64,000 nt of DNA from Choristoneura fumiferana. Lineage: Eukaryota > Arthropoda > Insecta > Lepidoptera > Tortricidae. A program made the translations under genes and the position numbers. How positions within the stretch are numbered: the first letter of the stretch is position 1; every line of letters begins with the position of its first letter. The stretch lies in NCBI RefSeq assembly GCF_025370935.1, contig NC_133496.1:7752536-7816535 (forward strand), written 5' to 3'. The notes beneath the pieces were generated by a model. It was given only the letters and a program-made list of their open reading frames with translations. It made no database searches and was not told the origin of the DNA. Shown piece by piece: positions 30,731 to 39,914 of this stretch.

Positions 30731-31966
30731 ATGGAGGAACGTCCTATTATATGGAATTTATTACATAAGGATGAGTTAGTTTATGAAGTCCGCATTAGGA
30801 GTACTGTACCTGCGGAGGATGTGAATACTTTGCGCACACAGTTGCGAAAACTTGTAAAAGAGTACCCGTCGGATGAAATTGTTAATTTTGTGGGCGATGT
30901 TGCTGAAGAGCTGAACAGCACATCATGTAAACTTAAGGAGTTATCTCAACTGATTACACCTTCGTCGCGTACTTTAACATTAAAGGCTTTAAACCGAATT
31001 CAGGCCTTAGCGCACCACCTTTTTCACCGTCTAACGCGAATCACCCCGGATGAAGCTAACCTTACCTCATATCACGAGCAAATGGATATGCTCAATAAAT
31101 TTTTGTCTAAGCTTGATAATTTATTTCAGATTTTTAAAACTAGCACTCAACAGTATCAGGTACCTGATGAGCCACCTACTGAGGCTGTTACTCCAGCTCC
31201 CATAACTTTAAATAAATACCAAACTATCGGCTCGCTTAACTTAAAATATGATGGTCGAACTTGTGTTAGGGTTTTTCTTCAGCGACTTGAGGAACTTTGT
31301 AGTTCACGTGGTATTCCAGCGGAAAGGTTGTTTGTTTCAGCCGTCGAGTTGTTCGAGGGAGATGCATTGCAGTGGTACAGATCTGTGAAACCTGATTGTT
31401 CTTCATGGGCCCAGCTGGAATCGTTGCTTTTGGCGGAATTTTTACCGTTCGACTATGACAGGCGGTTGCTGAAGGAAATTCGCAGTCGAACCCAGGGTCC
31501 ACACGAAAGTATATGTTCTTATCTTAGCGTAATGCTAAATTATTTTAGTCGGTTGACGTTGCCTCTTACCGAAAAGGAGAAGTTTGATATCGTGTATTTG
31601 AACATAAGGCCGGAATATTCCGTTCCCTTGGCATTGGATCCCGTGGAATCTCTTAGTGAACTTAAGCGTGTTTGTCGTATTCTTGAGGACAGCTGGCATC
31701 GCGCTAATACTTTTGTAGAACCTCCAAAACCTTCTACGAGTGCGCTTGCCACAGACCTATGTTTCAAATCTGTTTTGAAGCCTCGGGTAGAGATAGCCTC
31801 GGCGAAAATATTTTGTCCTCGTTGCAGGGTAGACACCCATACTCTTCGCGAATGTCAATCGAAAGACATTGTTTGTTTTCGATGCGGGAAAAAGGGTGTG
31901 AGGAGTCCCTCTTGCCCTGACTGCTTAAATAAGTCCTCTAATTCAGGAAATCGGTCAAAAAACTAA
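30731..31966 (+). CDS. gag: Gag polyprotein, intact (411 aa)
   Basis: Structural protein that would assemble the virus-like particle and bind element RNA. The ATG at 30731 has A at -3. The N-terminal two thirds is a helical, capsid-like region with no motif I can name with certainty; EGDALQWYRSVKPD near residue 215 is the kind of segment found in retrotransposon Gag proteins. A CCHC zinc knuckle is exact: Cys362, Cys365, His370, Cys375 (CX2CX4HX4C). A second knuckle has Cys382, Cys385 and Cys395 in register, but Val390 where His is expected. A basic Ser/Asn-rich end (NRSKN) closes the frame. The last codons carry the A AAA AAC heptamer directly before TAA, overlapping the -1 pol frame. Confidence 0.93.
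   Translation: MEERPIIWNLLHKDELVYEVRIRSTVPAEDVNTLRTQLRKLVKEYPSDEIVNFVGDVAEELNSTSCKLKELSQLITPSSRTLTLKALNRIQALAHHLFHRLTRITPDEANLTSYHEQMDMLNKFLSKLDNLFQIFKTSTQQYQVPDEPPTEAVTPAPITLNKYQTIGSLNLKYDGRTCVRVFLQRLEELCSSRGIPAERLFVSAVELFEGDALQWYRSVKPDCSSWAQLESLLLAEFLPFDYDRRLLKEIRSRTQGPHESICSYLSVMLNYFSRLTLPLTEKEKFDIVYLNIRPEYSVPLALDPVESLSELKRVCRILEDSWHRANTFVEPPKPSTSALATDLCFKSVLKPRVEIASAKIFCPRCRVDTHTLRECQSKDIVCFRCGKKGVRSPSCPDCLNKSSNSGNRSKN
31957..31963 (+). promoter_or_regulatory. -1 ribosomal frameshift site A AAA AAC
   Basis: In the gag frame the codons read TCA AAA AAC TAA, giving the classic X XXY YYZ heptamer A AAA AAC, known from retroviral gag-pro and gag-pol overlaps. A -1 slip continues as CTA ATA AAC TCG in the pol frame. 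Seven bases after the heptamer CTCGAA (31971-31976) can pair with TTCGAG (31995-32000). Loop bases CGTTT (31978-31982) can pair with AAACG at 32014-32018, which would give an H-type pseudoknot. The stem is only 6 bp, so the structural part is tentative. Confidence 0.82.
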
Positions 31967-34900
31967 TAAACTCGAACCGTTTTAGCAAATCTGTTTCGAG
32001 CTCCTCCGGTCGTAAACGTGGGAACTCTTCTCGTGATAGTGTTAATAGAGACGGTGTGAAGCTTAACGCCTTTGTTTCTTCCAGCGTTTCTGCGGTTCGG
32101 AATTTTGTTGATACTGGGGACGACCGTCCTTATATTTCTCTAGTTATTTATAACCATCGTTTAAATGGGTTACTCGATTCAGGTTCTTCGATTTCTATAT
32201 TGGGATCGGACCTGTCCGATTTGTTTTTGTCTTTGGGAGCTCCGCTACACGTTTGCCGTGATATTACTTATATTGCTACCGCTAACGATTCCCAGGCTAT
32301 GGTAAAAGGATATTTGTCTTTACCGGTTAAGGTTCGTAACTTAACTCGTGTAATTAAGTTTTATGTTATACCGGATGTGACTACTCCATTGATTTTAGGC
32401 GTTGATTTTTGGAAAGCCTTTAACATTGCTCCAAATTTATTTAAAGACTTTAGTGTTAACAAGGATGTCACGACCCAGAATTTTGTTTCTGAGATTCGGC
32501 TGCATTCCTTTGATCAGCTTAACCCTGATCAAAGAGTAATCGCAGACAATATGATACGTAATTTTGAAAGCATTTCTTTTGAAAGGAAAGGTCTAGGGCG
32601 TACGGATCTACTTGTTCACACCATTGATACTGGCGATTGTAAACCTATAAAACAGCGATATTATCCCATCTCACCTCACCGGCTAGTAGAATTGAATCGG
32701 CAGTTAGACGAAATGCTGGCACAGGATGTGGTCGAAGCTAGCACGAGTGCTTGGAACAACCCGACTCTTTTTACGCCTAAGTCTAACGGTGAGTTACGCT
32801 TCTGCATTGATAGTCGCAAATTGAATTCAGTGAGTAAGCATGATGCCTATCCTTTACCTTACGTTTCTGGTATCCTTGACCAGTTAAGAGATGCTAGGTT
32901 TCTTTCTTCTATTGATTTAAAAAGTGCATTCTGGCAAATACCGCTTGATGAGCAATCTAAAGAGCGTACCGCGTTTACCGTCCCCGGTCGTGGTCTTTTT
33001 CAATTTAAGGTGATGTGTTTCGGTTTGACAGGCGCTCCGGCGACGCAACAAAGGTTGATGGACAAATTGTTTGGACCAGAATTTAACGGTAGGCTTTTCG
33101 TTTATTTGGATGATATCATCGTTGTTAGTAAAGCGTTTGATGATCATATTTCTTTGCTTAACCGTGTTTTGGATCGTTTAAAATCTGCAAATTTGACCAT
33201 TAACTTCGGCAAATCCAAATTTTTTCGAAGTGAATTAAAATATCTTGGATACGTGGTAGATGAGCGAGGGTTACGCACGGATCCATCTAAAATACAATCT
33301 ATTGTAGACTACCCTACTCCGTGTAATCGTAAAGAGGTTAAGATGTTTTTAGGTACCGCTTCTTATTATAGACGTTTCATTCAAAATTTCAGTGATATTG
33401 CCGCTCCTTTAAATGCGCTGACGAGCACACGTAAGAATGCGCCTCCTTTTGTTTGGTCTGATGACGCTGACAAGTCGTTTCAGAAGTTAAAGTCTGCCTT
33501 AGTGTCTGCCCCCATTTTGTCTTGTCCCGATTTTTCCAAACCCTTTGCTGTGCATTGTGATGCTTCTGGGTACGGTATTGGTGGAACCTTGACGCAGACA
33601 TCTGCGGACGGTCAGGAACACCCAATCGCTTTCGCCAGCCGATCTTTAAACAAGGCCGAGCGGAATTATTCGGCTACAGAAAGGGAAGCTTTGGCAGTAG
33701 TATTTTCTATAGAACATTTTCGTCCTTACTTGGAGGGAGGTCAACGTTTTCAAGTGGTAACTGACCATTCAAGTTTGAAATGGTTTTTCAATTTAACTAA
33801 TCCCACTGGACGCTTAGCCCGTTGGGGATGTCGTCTTTCACCTTACGATTTTGAAATTGTTCACCGCAAGGGTAAGGAACACGTTGTCCCGGACGCGTTG
33901 TCGCGTGCTGTGCCCGTTTTGGAGATCCACTCTTGCGATTGGTACAACAAACTTTATCAAAAATGCGAACGGTTTCCCACTTCTTGTCCAAACTTCATTA
34001 TTAACGACGGCAAATTGTATCGTTATTCCAAAAATAAGTTTAACTTTTCTAATGAATTCGATTGGAAAGAAGTAGTCCCTTCTGACCGTCGGTCTGAGTT
34101 GCTGCAGTCTTGTCATTGTGATGAACTTGTTCATCTTGGAACGTTTAAAACTTACAAGCGTCTTTCTCAGAATTATTACTGGCCTGATTTATACCAGGAT
34201 GTTGTAAACTTTATTAAAAATTGTGACGTGTGTTCTGCTTATAAACACTCTCAGAAACCGCCAGCAGGTCTTATGGGGAATCCCAAAGTCTGTTCACGTC
34301 CTTTTGAATCAATTAGTATGGATTTGGTAGGTCCATTGCCACGTTCTCGCGCTGGTTATACGTATATTTTTACGGTTGTTTGTTGTTTTTCTAAATACGT
34401 TTTGTTGTTTCCTTTGCGGCGAGCCGTGGGCAAGACTATAGCACAGCGGCTTGAGGATGAAGTCTTTCTTAAGCACGGCATACCGCGCACCGTAATAGCA
34501 GACCACGGAACGCAGTTCACTGGAAGGGAGTTGAATGCTTTGTTTGAGAGATACGACATTCCACAGGTTCATTTAATTCCACGTCATTGTCCTCAGGTTT
34601 CTACTGTAGAACGTTACCACCGTACTTTAATGACTGCCGTGTCTATTTTGGTCCAACAAGATCATCGTTTGTGGGATACTACATTGCCTAAAGTCCAATT
34701 TGCCCTAAATACAACTGTTAACGAATCTACCAGGTTCACTCCTTTTTTCTTGGTACATGGTCGCGAAGCTATTCCCTGTGGTAAGGTTTACGTTAGTCAA
34801 AGAACCTCACAGTTAGATTTGTCCTGTGCTTCACCCGAAGATTACGCTGCTAAATTGGGAGGCTTGCATGATGTTTTTAATAGGGTTTTGTCCGCTTTGG

Positions 34901-35154
34901 CTAAGTCTCATGAGCGAAATGCTCGTAATTACAACAAAGGACGTCGGTCAAATGAATACGAAGTAGGAGATGTTGTGTGGAAAAAAACGTTCCCTCAGAG
35001 TGATGCCAGTAAATTCTTCATGGCAAAACTCGCACCTCGTTATGAGAAATGTCGTGTGTTATGTAAACATTCTCCTCTGGTATACGAGCTAGAAAGTGTC
35101 GTTACTGGTAAGAATTTAGGTTTTTGGCATATTCAACACCTTAAAGGTGATTAA
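31963..35154 (+). CDS. pol: pol polyprotein (PR-RT-RNaseH-IN), intact
   Basis: Replicates and integrates the element: aspartic protease, reverse transcriptase, RNase H and integrase in one frame of 1064 codons from the slip site. The nearest upstream codon usable as an alternative start is GTG at 32056; the first AUG in frame (the Met of SQAMVKG) lies after the protease Asp-Ser-Gly, so independent initiation would lose the protease. Counting from that GTG: protease DSG at 41-43 and ILG in PLILGVD near 112; RT FCIDSRKLN, SSIDLKSAF and YLDD at 350-353; RNase H Asp502, Glu544, Asp570; integrase Asp756, Asp816, Glu852. The region before integrase Glu reads HCPQVSTVER where most relatives have an HPQ-NG/NP form. 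Ends GGTGATTAA. Confidence 0.95.
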   Translation, partial: LINSNRFSKSVSSSSGRKRGNSSRDSVNRDGVKLNAFVSSSVSAVRNFVDTGDDRPYISLVIYNHRLNGLLDSGSSISILGSDLSDLFLSLGAPLHVCRDITYIATANDSQAMVKGYLSLPVKVRNLTRVIKFYVIPDVTTPLILGVDFWKAFNIAPNLFKDFSVNKDVTTQNFVSEIRLHSFDQLNPDQRVIADNMIRNFESISFERKGLGRTDLLVHTIDTGDCKPIKQRYYPISPHRLVELNRQLDEMLAQDVVEASTSAWNNPTLFTPKSNGELRFCIDSRKLNSVSKHDAYPLPYVSGILDQLRDARFLSSIDLKSAFWQIPLDEQSKERTAFTVPGRGLFQFKVMCFGLTGAPATQQRLMDKLFGPEFNGRLFVYLDDIIVVSKAFDDHISLLNRVLDRLKSANLTINFGKSKFFRSELKYLGYVVDERGLRTDPSKIQSIVDYPTPCNRKEVKMFLGTASYYRRFIQNFSDIAAPLNALTSTRKNAPPFVWSDDADKSFQKLKSALVSAPILSCPDFSKPFAVHCDASGYGIGGTLTQTSADGQEHPIAFASRSLNKAERNYSATEREALAVVFSIEHFRPYLEGGQRFQVVTDHSSLKWFFNLTNPTGRLARWGCRLSPYDFEIVHRKGKEHVVPDALSRAVPVLEIHSCDWYNKLYQKCERFPTSCPNFIINDGKLYRYSKNKFNFSNEFDWKEVVPSDRRSELLQSCHCDELVHLGTFKTYKRLSQNYYWPDLYQDVVNFIKNCDVCSAYKHSQKPPAGLMGNPKVCSRPFESISMDLVGPLPRSRAGYTYIFTVVCCFSKYVLLFPLRRAVGKTIAQRLEDEVFLKHGIPRTVIADHGTQFTGRELNALFERYDIPQVHLIPRHCPQVSTVERYHRTLMTAVSILVQQDHRLWDTTLPKVQFALNTTVNESTRFTPFFLVHGREAIPCGKVYVSQRTSQLDLSCASPEDYAAKLGGLHDVFNRVLSALAKSHERNARNYNKGRRSNEYEVGDVVWKKTFPQSDASKFFMAKLAPRYEKCRVLCKHSPLVYELESVVTGKNLGFWHIQHLKGD

Positions 35155-35775
35155 CTTTACTCATTGCATAGACTTATGCTTCTATTCTGCTGTAGACGCT
35201 GGACGTGCAGTCCGTTGTTGTTTTACCTCTCACTGCACCGCCAGGGTCTCAGTGTTGTTCATAGTTTAGTTTGTTTTACTTGATCAGTCAGTAGCTGCTC
35301 TGATGAAGCTCTTGACTGATAGAGAGGTTCGATAAGGTGTTATTTTTTTCCCCTTATCCTTTGATAAGGTGTTAGTGGGATGGTTTTTTTTCCTCGTTCA
35401 GTCCGTAGCTGTTTAATAAAGCTCTTGACTGGTAAAGCGCGTGGGTTCGATAGGGTGTTTTTTTTTTGTATCCTTTTTGTGTATTCTATAGGATGTTTCT
35501 TTTTATCCTACGATAGGAACTATTTTAGGTTTACTTCGCTTTGCGTTGTTTTCTTTTTTTTCATTGTTATTCTTTGGTTAAGAATTGATGTTATGGTGAG
35601 TTGAGTCGCTTGGTATTTCTTGCCGGCGTCTCTACTGTTTGTAAGTCAGGACACTAGACGTTTTCCTTCGAGTCTCGCGTTCAGATGTTGTTTTGTATTC
35701 TCGGTGTGTTGTAGAAGCTGGGGGCCAGCTTAAAATTTTGCCTTACGTCAAAATTTTCCTTGGGTTGGGGGGTAC
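35155..35775 (+). other. 3' untranslated region and polypurine tract, copy B
   Basis: Same two-unit repeat as in copy A. The polypurine tract TTGGGTTGGGGGGTAC ends at 35775. A hydrophobic 74-codon frame at 35380-35604 depends on T-run lengths that differ in copy A, so I do not call it a gene. Confidence 0.7.
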
Positions 35776-37065
35776 TGTGACGTATAAAAATTTTAACCCT
35801 TGCCTTTTTTTTTTTTTAAATAAACGCTCAACAAACGCCGTTGCATGGTTACAGTTTCCTTTGACTTTTGTTGGTGACGTTTAAAAATTAAAACTCAACT
35901 GTCAGTGTTGCTGCCAGTAAATTTCAGTCCTTACGGTTTTATGTGTTTTTCAAATTGAAGAGAACATGTTTTTGTCTGAAGTGATGTTACTATTTCAGGA
36001 TAAATCAAGTAAGTACTTGTTTTCATCTTTTCAGAATAGATCGGCTTCGTTATATTTTTCTCCGTTTAACTTGGATTATGTCTCAGCGCTTGCGCATGAC
36101 AACATTCAAGAAGTGTCAGAAGGTCGAACTGACTTGACAACCGGTCATTTTTTTTTCTCTGAGGGCCGCCGTCCAAGAGCTGCGAGAGCTTTCTTTTTAC
36201 ATTTGGCTATTGCCGCAGACGTTCCTCCTTTCTATCCCTTCACCTCGTATTTTCTTTCAAACGAACGCGCTGAGCATAATTTTGCAAACGCGACGCCAAA
36301 TGTCGCGTGGTAAGTTTATATTTTTTTTGAGAATTCATTTTGGCGGTAGCTTCGTGTACTGCAAGTGGTAACCGGATTTTGTCCATTTCAGCATAACAAC
36401 ACGACGTGGAGCTGCTGAAACCTCCGGAGAGTCGACAGACGTCACCCTTAGCCTGGCCAGCTAAAGCGGGACCTTCATTCCTCTCCGGTGAGTCCAACAG
36501 TTTCGACCACAGAACTCCCGGAACCAGTTGCCCATAGGACAACTTGCGTCTCGTCCTATCGTCACCCTTTTAATTTTTCTAATCCTGGGTATTTCTATTT
36601 CAGGAGGTTTTTGACGTCCAGGTTTTTGACGTCCAGGTTTCATGCGTGGAGGTTTTTCTCGAAGTTTCAAGTCTTAGAGGTTCGCCCTTTGCCTGGGTCA
36701 ACTTTCCTTCGGGTTGGTCGAGTCCCTGCGGGCTCCCGTGGTCCACCTCTCCAGGACACCTAGATAGCCGCCAAACCCCTGGGTAGTTCTCCGAGCCGAG
36801 GTACACTCATTTTTTACCATTAAACTTCCGGTCCAGTCGCCGCATCGACTGGTGGCGCTCAACATTTTCCTTTTAAATAACTTTACTAAGCGAACAAAAA
36901 CTGTGCAGGCGGACATTCAGTTGAGGTAGCCCAAACAACCCACCAGCTCTATTTAACTACTGGCTAGCCGAGAGCCCTATTCTTATGTATTTTTTTTTTT
37001 CTGGTGGAAATAAAGACATTGTCCAGAAACCGTTGTTTTTTTATATCATCGACTTAGACGTCACA
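35776..37065 (+). repeat. 3' LTR, copy B (1290 bp)
   Basis: Same ends. AATAAA at 37009-37014. Intron-like GTAAGT at 36310 with CAG ending at 36391. In this LTR alone the frame from ATG 35966 stays open 115 codons, and the predicted splice would remove its stop and add about 24 codons. The other three LTRs are out of frame at the T/CT tract, so coding is unlikely. Confidence 0.95.
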
Positions 37066-37339
37066 AATATAATATATGCAGTAATATTACCTACCAATGC
37101 CGAAGCAACAGCATGTCGCGGATCTACAATCTGTTTTGTTGGCGTAGCCTGTTGCGGATATTGCGTTGTTAATTCATATTTTTCTTTGATTTGACTTATT
37201 TTTAAATTCGTTCTGTATAAATAAGATTATAATGGTCTCTGATAAATACATACTTAAATAAATATGAAAGGAAAACTGTCACAGCTAATTACCTACTTAT
37301 TATTGTGTTTTATTTTACCGATTTTATGCAGACTGTGGA

Positions 37340-37685
37340 GCGGCAAGCGGCAGCGTAGGACGTCCATCAATGAGATGGACAGATGAGCTGGTCAAAGCCG
37401 CGCGTTCACGGTGGATGCAGGCCGCTTCCTACCGAAGCAACTCGAGGTCTATGGGGGAGGCCTATGTCTGGGTGACACTCTTTCCCGGCCCGGATAGTAC
37501 CGGGATGGAAATACCGACCCTGTTTTTCGTGTACACGCCCATAGAAGCTCACGTCAGTTTCTATGGGCGTGGACACAAAAACAGGGTCGGTATTTCCATG
37601 TCTGTATTATCCGGGCCGGGAAAGAGTGTCACCCCTATGTCCAACAGTGGAAATCCTACGGCTGATATGATGATGGTGACGATGA
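37340..37685 (+). mobile_element. RTE-type LINE 3' end interrupted by a MITE, copy B
   Basis: Equivalent of 24145-24485. GAGGCCTATGTC is followed by the MITE, then CTATGTCCAACAGTGG and a GATGATGGTG tail. Confidence 0.75.
37470..37634. mobile_element. Foldback MITE in the LINE tail, copy B (165 bp)
   Basis: Perfect terminal pair GGGTGACACTCTTTCCCGGC / GCCGGGAAAGAGTGTCACCC. Target duplication CTATGTC(T/C) at 37462-37469 and 37635-37642. Confidence 0.82.
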
Positions 37686-38029
37686 CTGAATTTATTAAGA
37701 AAAGGTTCTACTTCATAAAAGTCCCTTTATTTTCGATTCCCATGCTTCTAAAAGATCCATCCTTTCCAATGTAAACGGCAACAGGTAGAGGGTTGGCTCG
37801 TTAAGGAAATAACTACGTATGCAATTTGTATTCTGAACGGAATATATTTTCTTAAGCGTTTCTTACTTTACTAACTATGCTTAGACACAGTTTATATAAA
37901 CAAATTACATGCTAGTAGCTAATGGATCAGTCAGTTTATTTAAAAAAAATAGACAAAACGTCCTTACTATTCTTAGGTACTAATATCGTCGTCATAAGTA
38001 GCGTCGTTTGTTTCTTCAACTTTCATGCC

Positions 38030-38193
38030 TCAAATACTCAACTGATTGTGATGAAATTTGATTTGAATATAGTTCGAGATCCTGAGTAGGACATAGCTTA
38101 CTTAGTTATTTCAGACATGCAGCTATCTACATACTAAATTTCATCCAAATTCGTCAAGCCGTTTTAGAGTGAAGGAGTTACAAACGTACACAT
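38030..38193 (+). repeat. 'GTTGCCCGCGGC' family fragment, copy B
   Basis: Equivalent of 24830-24995. Confidence 0.5.
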
Positions 38194-38194
38194 A

Positions 38195-38646
38195 ACGATC
38201 CCTATTAACAGAGCCGGATCTGTAATATGTAATTTTGGGATTATTATGTCAAAGTCAATATAAAACAGTTTATTTGCCTTTTGCAAATTGAGAAAGGTAT
38301 GCTGAGATGGTTTGGCCATGTCGAGAGAATGAATGAAGAACGATTGACGAAAAAAGTGTATGAGGCGAGTGTGAATGAAAGTGTTGAAAGGGGTAGACCT
38401 AGGCGGACGTTTCGAGACCAAATCAGGGACGTCTTGAAAAAAGGCCAGGTCAAGAGTACCCTAAACCGAAGAGCATGTATGAAGGGAATAATGAAAGTGG
38501 ACGAAGCGAAACAAGTATGTAAGGATCGTAGCAAGTGGAAAGAAGGTCTCTGCCTACCCCTATGGGAAAGAGGCGTGATTATATGTATGTATGTATTTGA
38601 CTTTTGCCCAATAATTGCAGATCCGACTCTGTTAATAGGGATCGTT
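38195..38646. mobile_element. TIR element carrying a LINE insertion, copy B
   Basis: AACGATCCCTATTAACAGAG at the left and CTCTGTTAATAGGGATCGTT at the right, 20 bp perfect. The LINE insert is at 38285-38593. Confidence 0.78.
38285..38593 (+). pseudogene. Non-LTR reverse transcriptase C-terminus, copy B
   Basis: Open across about 100 codons in this copy (frame 38281-38673), with WFGHVERMNEERLTKKVYE, RGRPRRTFRDQIRDVLKKG and CKDRSKWKEGLC. This is the C-terminal tail of a LINE reverse transcriptase protein, strongly 5'-truncated. The target duplication is TATTTGCCTTTTGC / TATTTGACTTTTGC (one mismatch; perfect in copy A). Confidence 0.8.
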
Positions 38647-38994
38647 GGACTGTTAGTTAGTACAAAACAATAGGTACCATCTAAGGCACTCCCAAAATAC
38701 TTCCTCTCGCTAGATGCTTCAAAGCTCCCAAAAATATGTAAATGTCAACATATGTACTTGGGATGCTAAAAATGTTACCTCAACTTTTACCTTTAGTTCT
38801 AAAAACTAAAAACGCGCCCATTTAATTTGACGGAATTATTTCGTTTATCTTTTCGAGTTTCCCCCTAATCTTAGGACAAAGGTCTTTCAAAACATTCCAT
38901 TTGCAGGTAATTAATTTGGAACCTGACACATTCTTCTTGTTCTAAAAACAGTAGGCCAGCTTCTATAAAACTCTACTAATAGTATAAACGGTTT

Positions 38995-39095
38995 TTTTTT
39001 TGTTGAAAAGGCAATGGGTGAGCTGCATCGCTTGAAGAACAGACTGATAACCGTTGGGAGAGAAAAGTCCTCGATTGGCGACCATTAACTGAGGA
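38995..39095 (+). mobile_element. RTE-type LINE internal fragment, copy B
   Basis: Same fragment as 25795-25890, preceded by a T run. Confidence 0.65.
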
Positions 39096-39099
39096 AAAA

Positions 39100-39781
39100 C
39101 GACATCGCATTATATTTATTTGCAGTGTAATGTAACTATGTTTGCTCGGGTGGAATTTTTCAACTCAAATTTAAAGTGGATGTCTTCAACCGATCGAGCT
39201 GAAATTTTACACGCATGTATAAATCCGATGACAATGCAATATTATTATAACATGGAGTTGATCTGATGATAAAGCTAGCGGGTGACCATAGGAACTCTGT
39301 GATAAACGACACGACCGCATCGAGTTTGGACTCGTTTGTCGTCTTGACGAGTACTTTGGTAATCAGTGGCATAAAGTACAGTCAGCAAAAAAACTTATAT
39401 TAGAAGAATTTTAAGAAAAACTTTTACTGAAATGTTTGTTTACAGAACCCTTCATGTAAGAGTTCGACTCGCACTTGACCATTTTTTTAATTAATTCCCA
39501 AAATATAATGAACTCTTGTGGTTTGAATTTAAATGATTGATATTATTTTTATTATTATCAAAAAGATAAAAACTTTCCCTACTGTATGACGAATGTCTTA
39601 TGAAATTTCTTTGAAAGCTTTAATTACGTTATTAACTTAAAATTAAAAGCTGGGGAATTAAAGTGCACAAGGGGATAAGGAAAAAGAGAAAAATGTTTAC
39701 AAAAAACAACGAGTACAATTTTCTGAAGAACGACAGTTTTCTTTGCCATTTTATAGATTAATATTTTTAATCAACACCATT
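39100..39781. other. Intergenic right part of copy B
   Basis: Equivalent to 25900-26573; single-base differences only, no gene recognised. Confidence 0.4.
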
Positions 39782-39914
39782 TTACTAGATTTTCTGAAAT
39801 CAAAGTATTTAAATAAATTCTGCAAAATATTTTTCATCCACTTTCTACTGTCGAAATTTGGTATAAAATCGTTACGTAGCACCACTAAATATCTAACTGA
39901 AAGTTTTGAAATTT

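Larger units (their letters stand above)
27898..37065 (+). mobile_element. Ty3/gypsy LTR retrotransposon, copy B (9.17 kb), coding-intact
   Basis: Same element at the same genomic site as copy A: the flanking CCAT-ATAATACT before and AATATAATATATGC after are shared, so both copies descend from one insertion. Here gag and pol are both open. With intact LTRs, primer site, slippery heptamer, protease, RT, RNase H and integrase residues, it has the features expected of a recently active element; activity itself cannot be seen from sequence. Confidence 0.95.
26674..39781. repeat. 13.1 kb duplicated block, copy B
   Basis: Starts at the first base after the gap with GGCGAGCAGG, equivalent to ~13520, and stays homologous to copy A until AATCAACACCATT at 39769-39781, equivalent to the last base before the gap. 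Beyond that, copy B continues into sequence seen only once. Copy B has a 30-base insertion near 27132-27161 (an ACGGCCGGGGGCACC block) absent from copy A. Confidence 0.95.

Noticed and set aside
35380..35604. Hydrophobic 74-codon frame in the 3' region as a possible env remnant
   Set aside because: It depends on T-run lengths that differ in copy A, and there are no signal peptide, Cys pattern or furin-type site.
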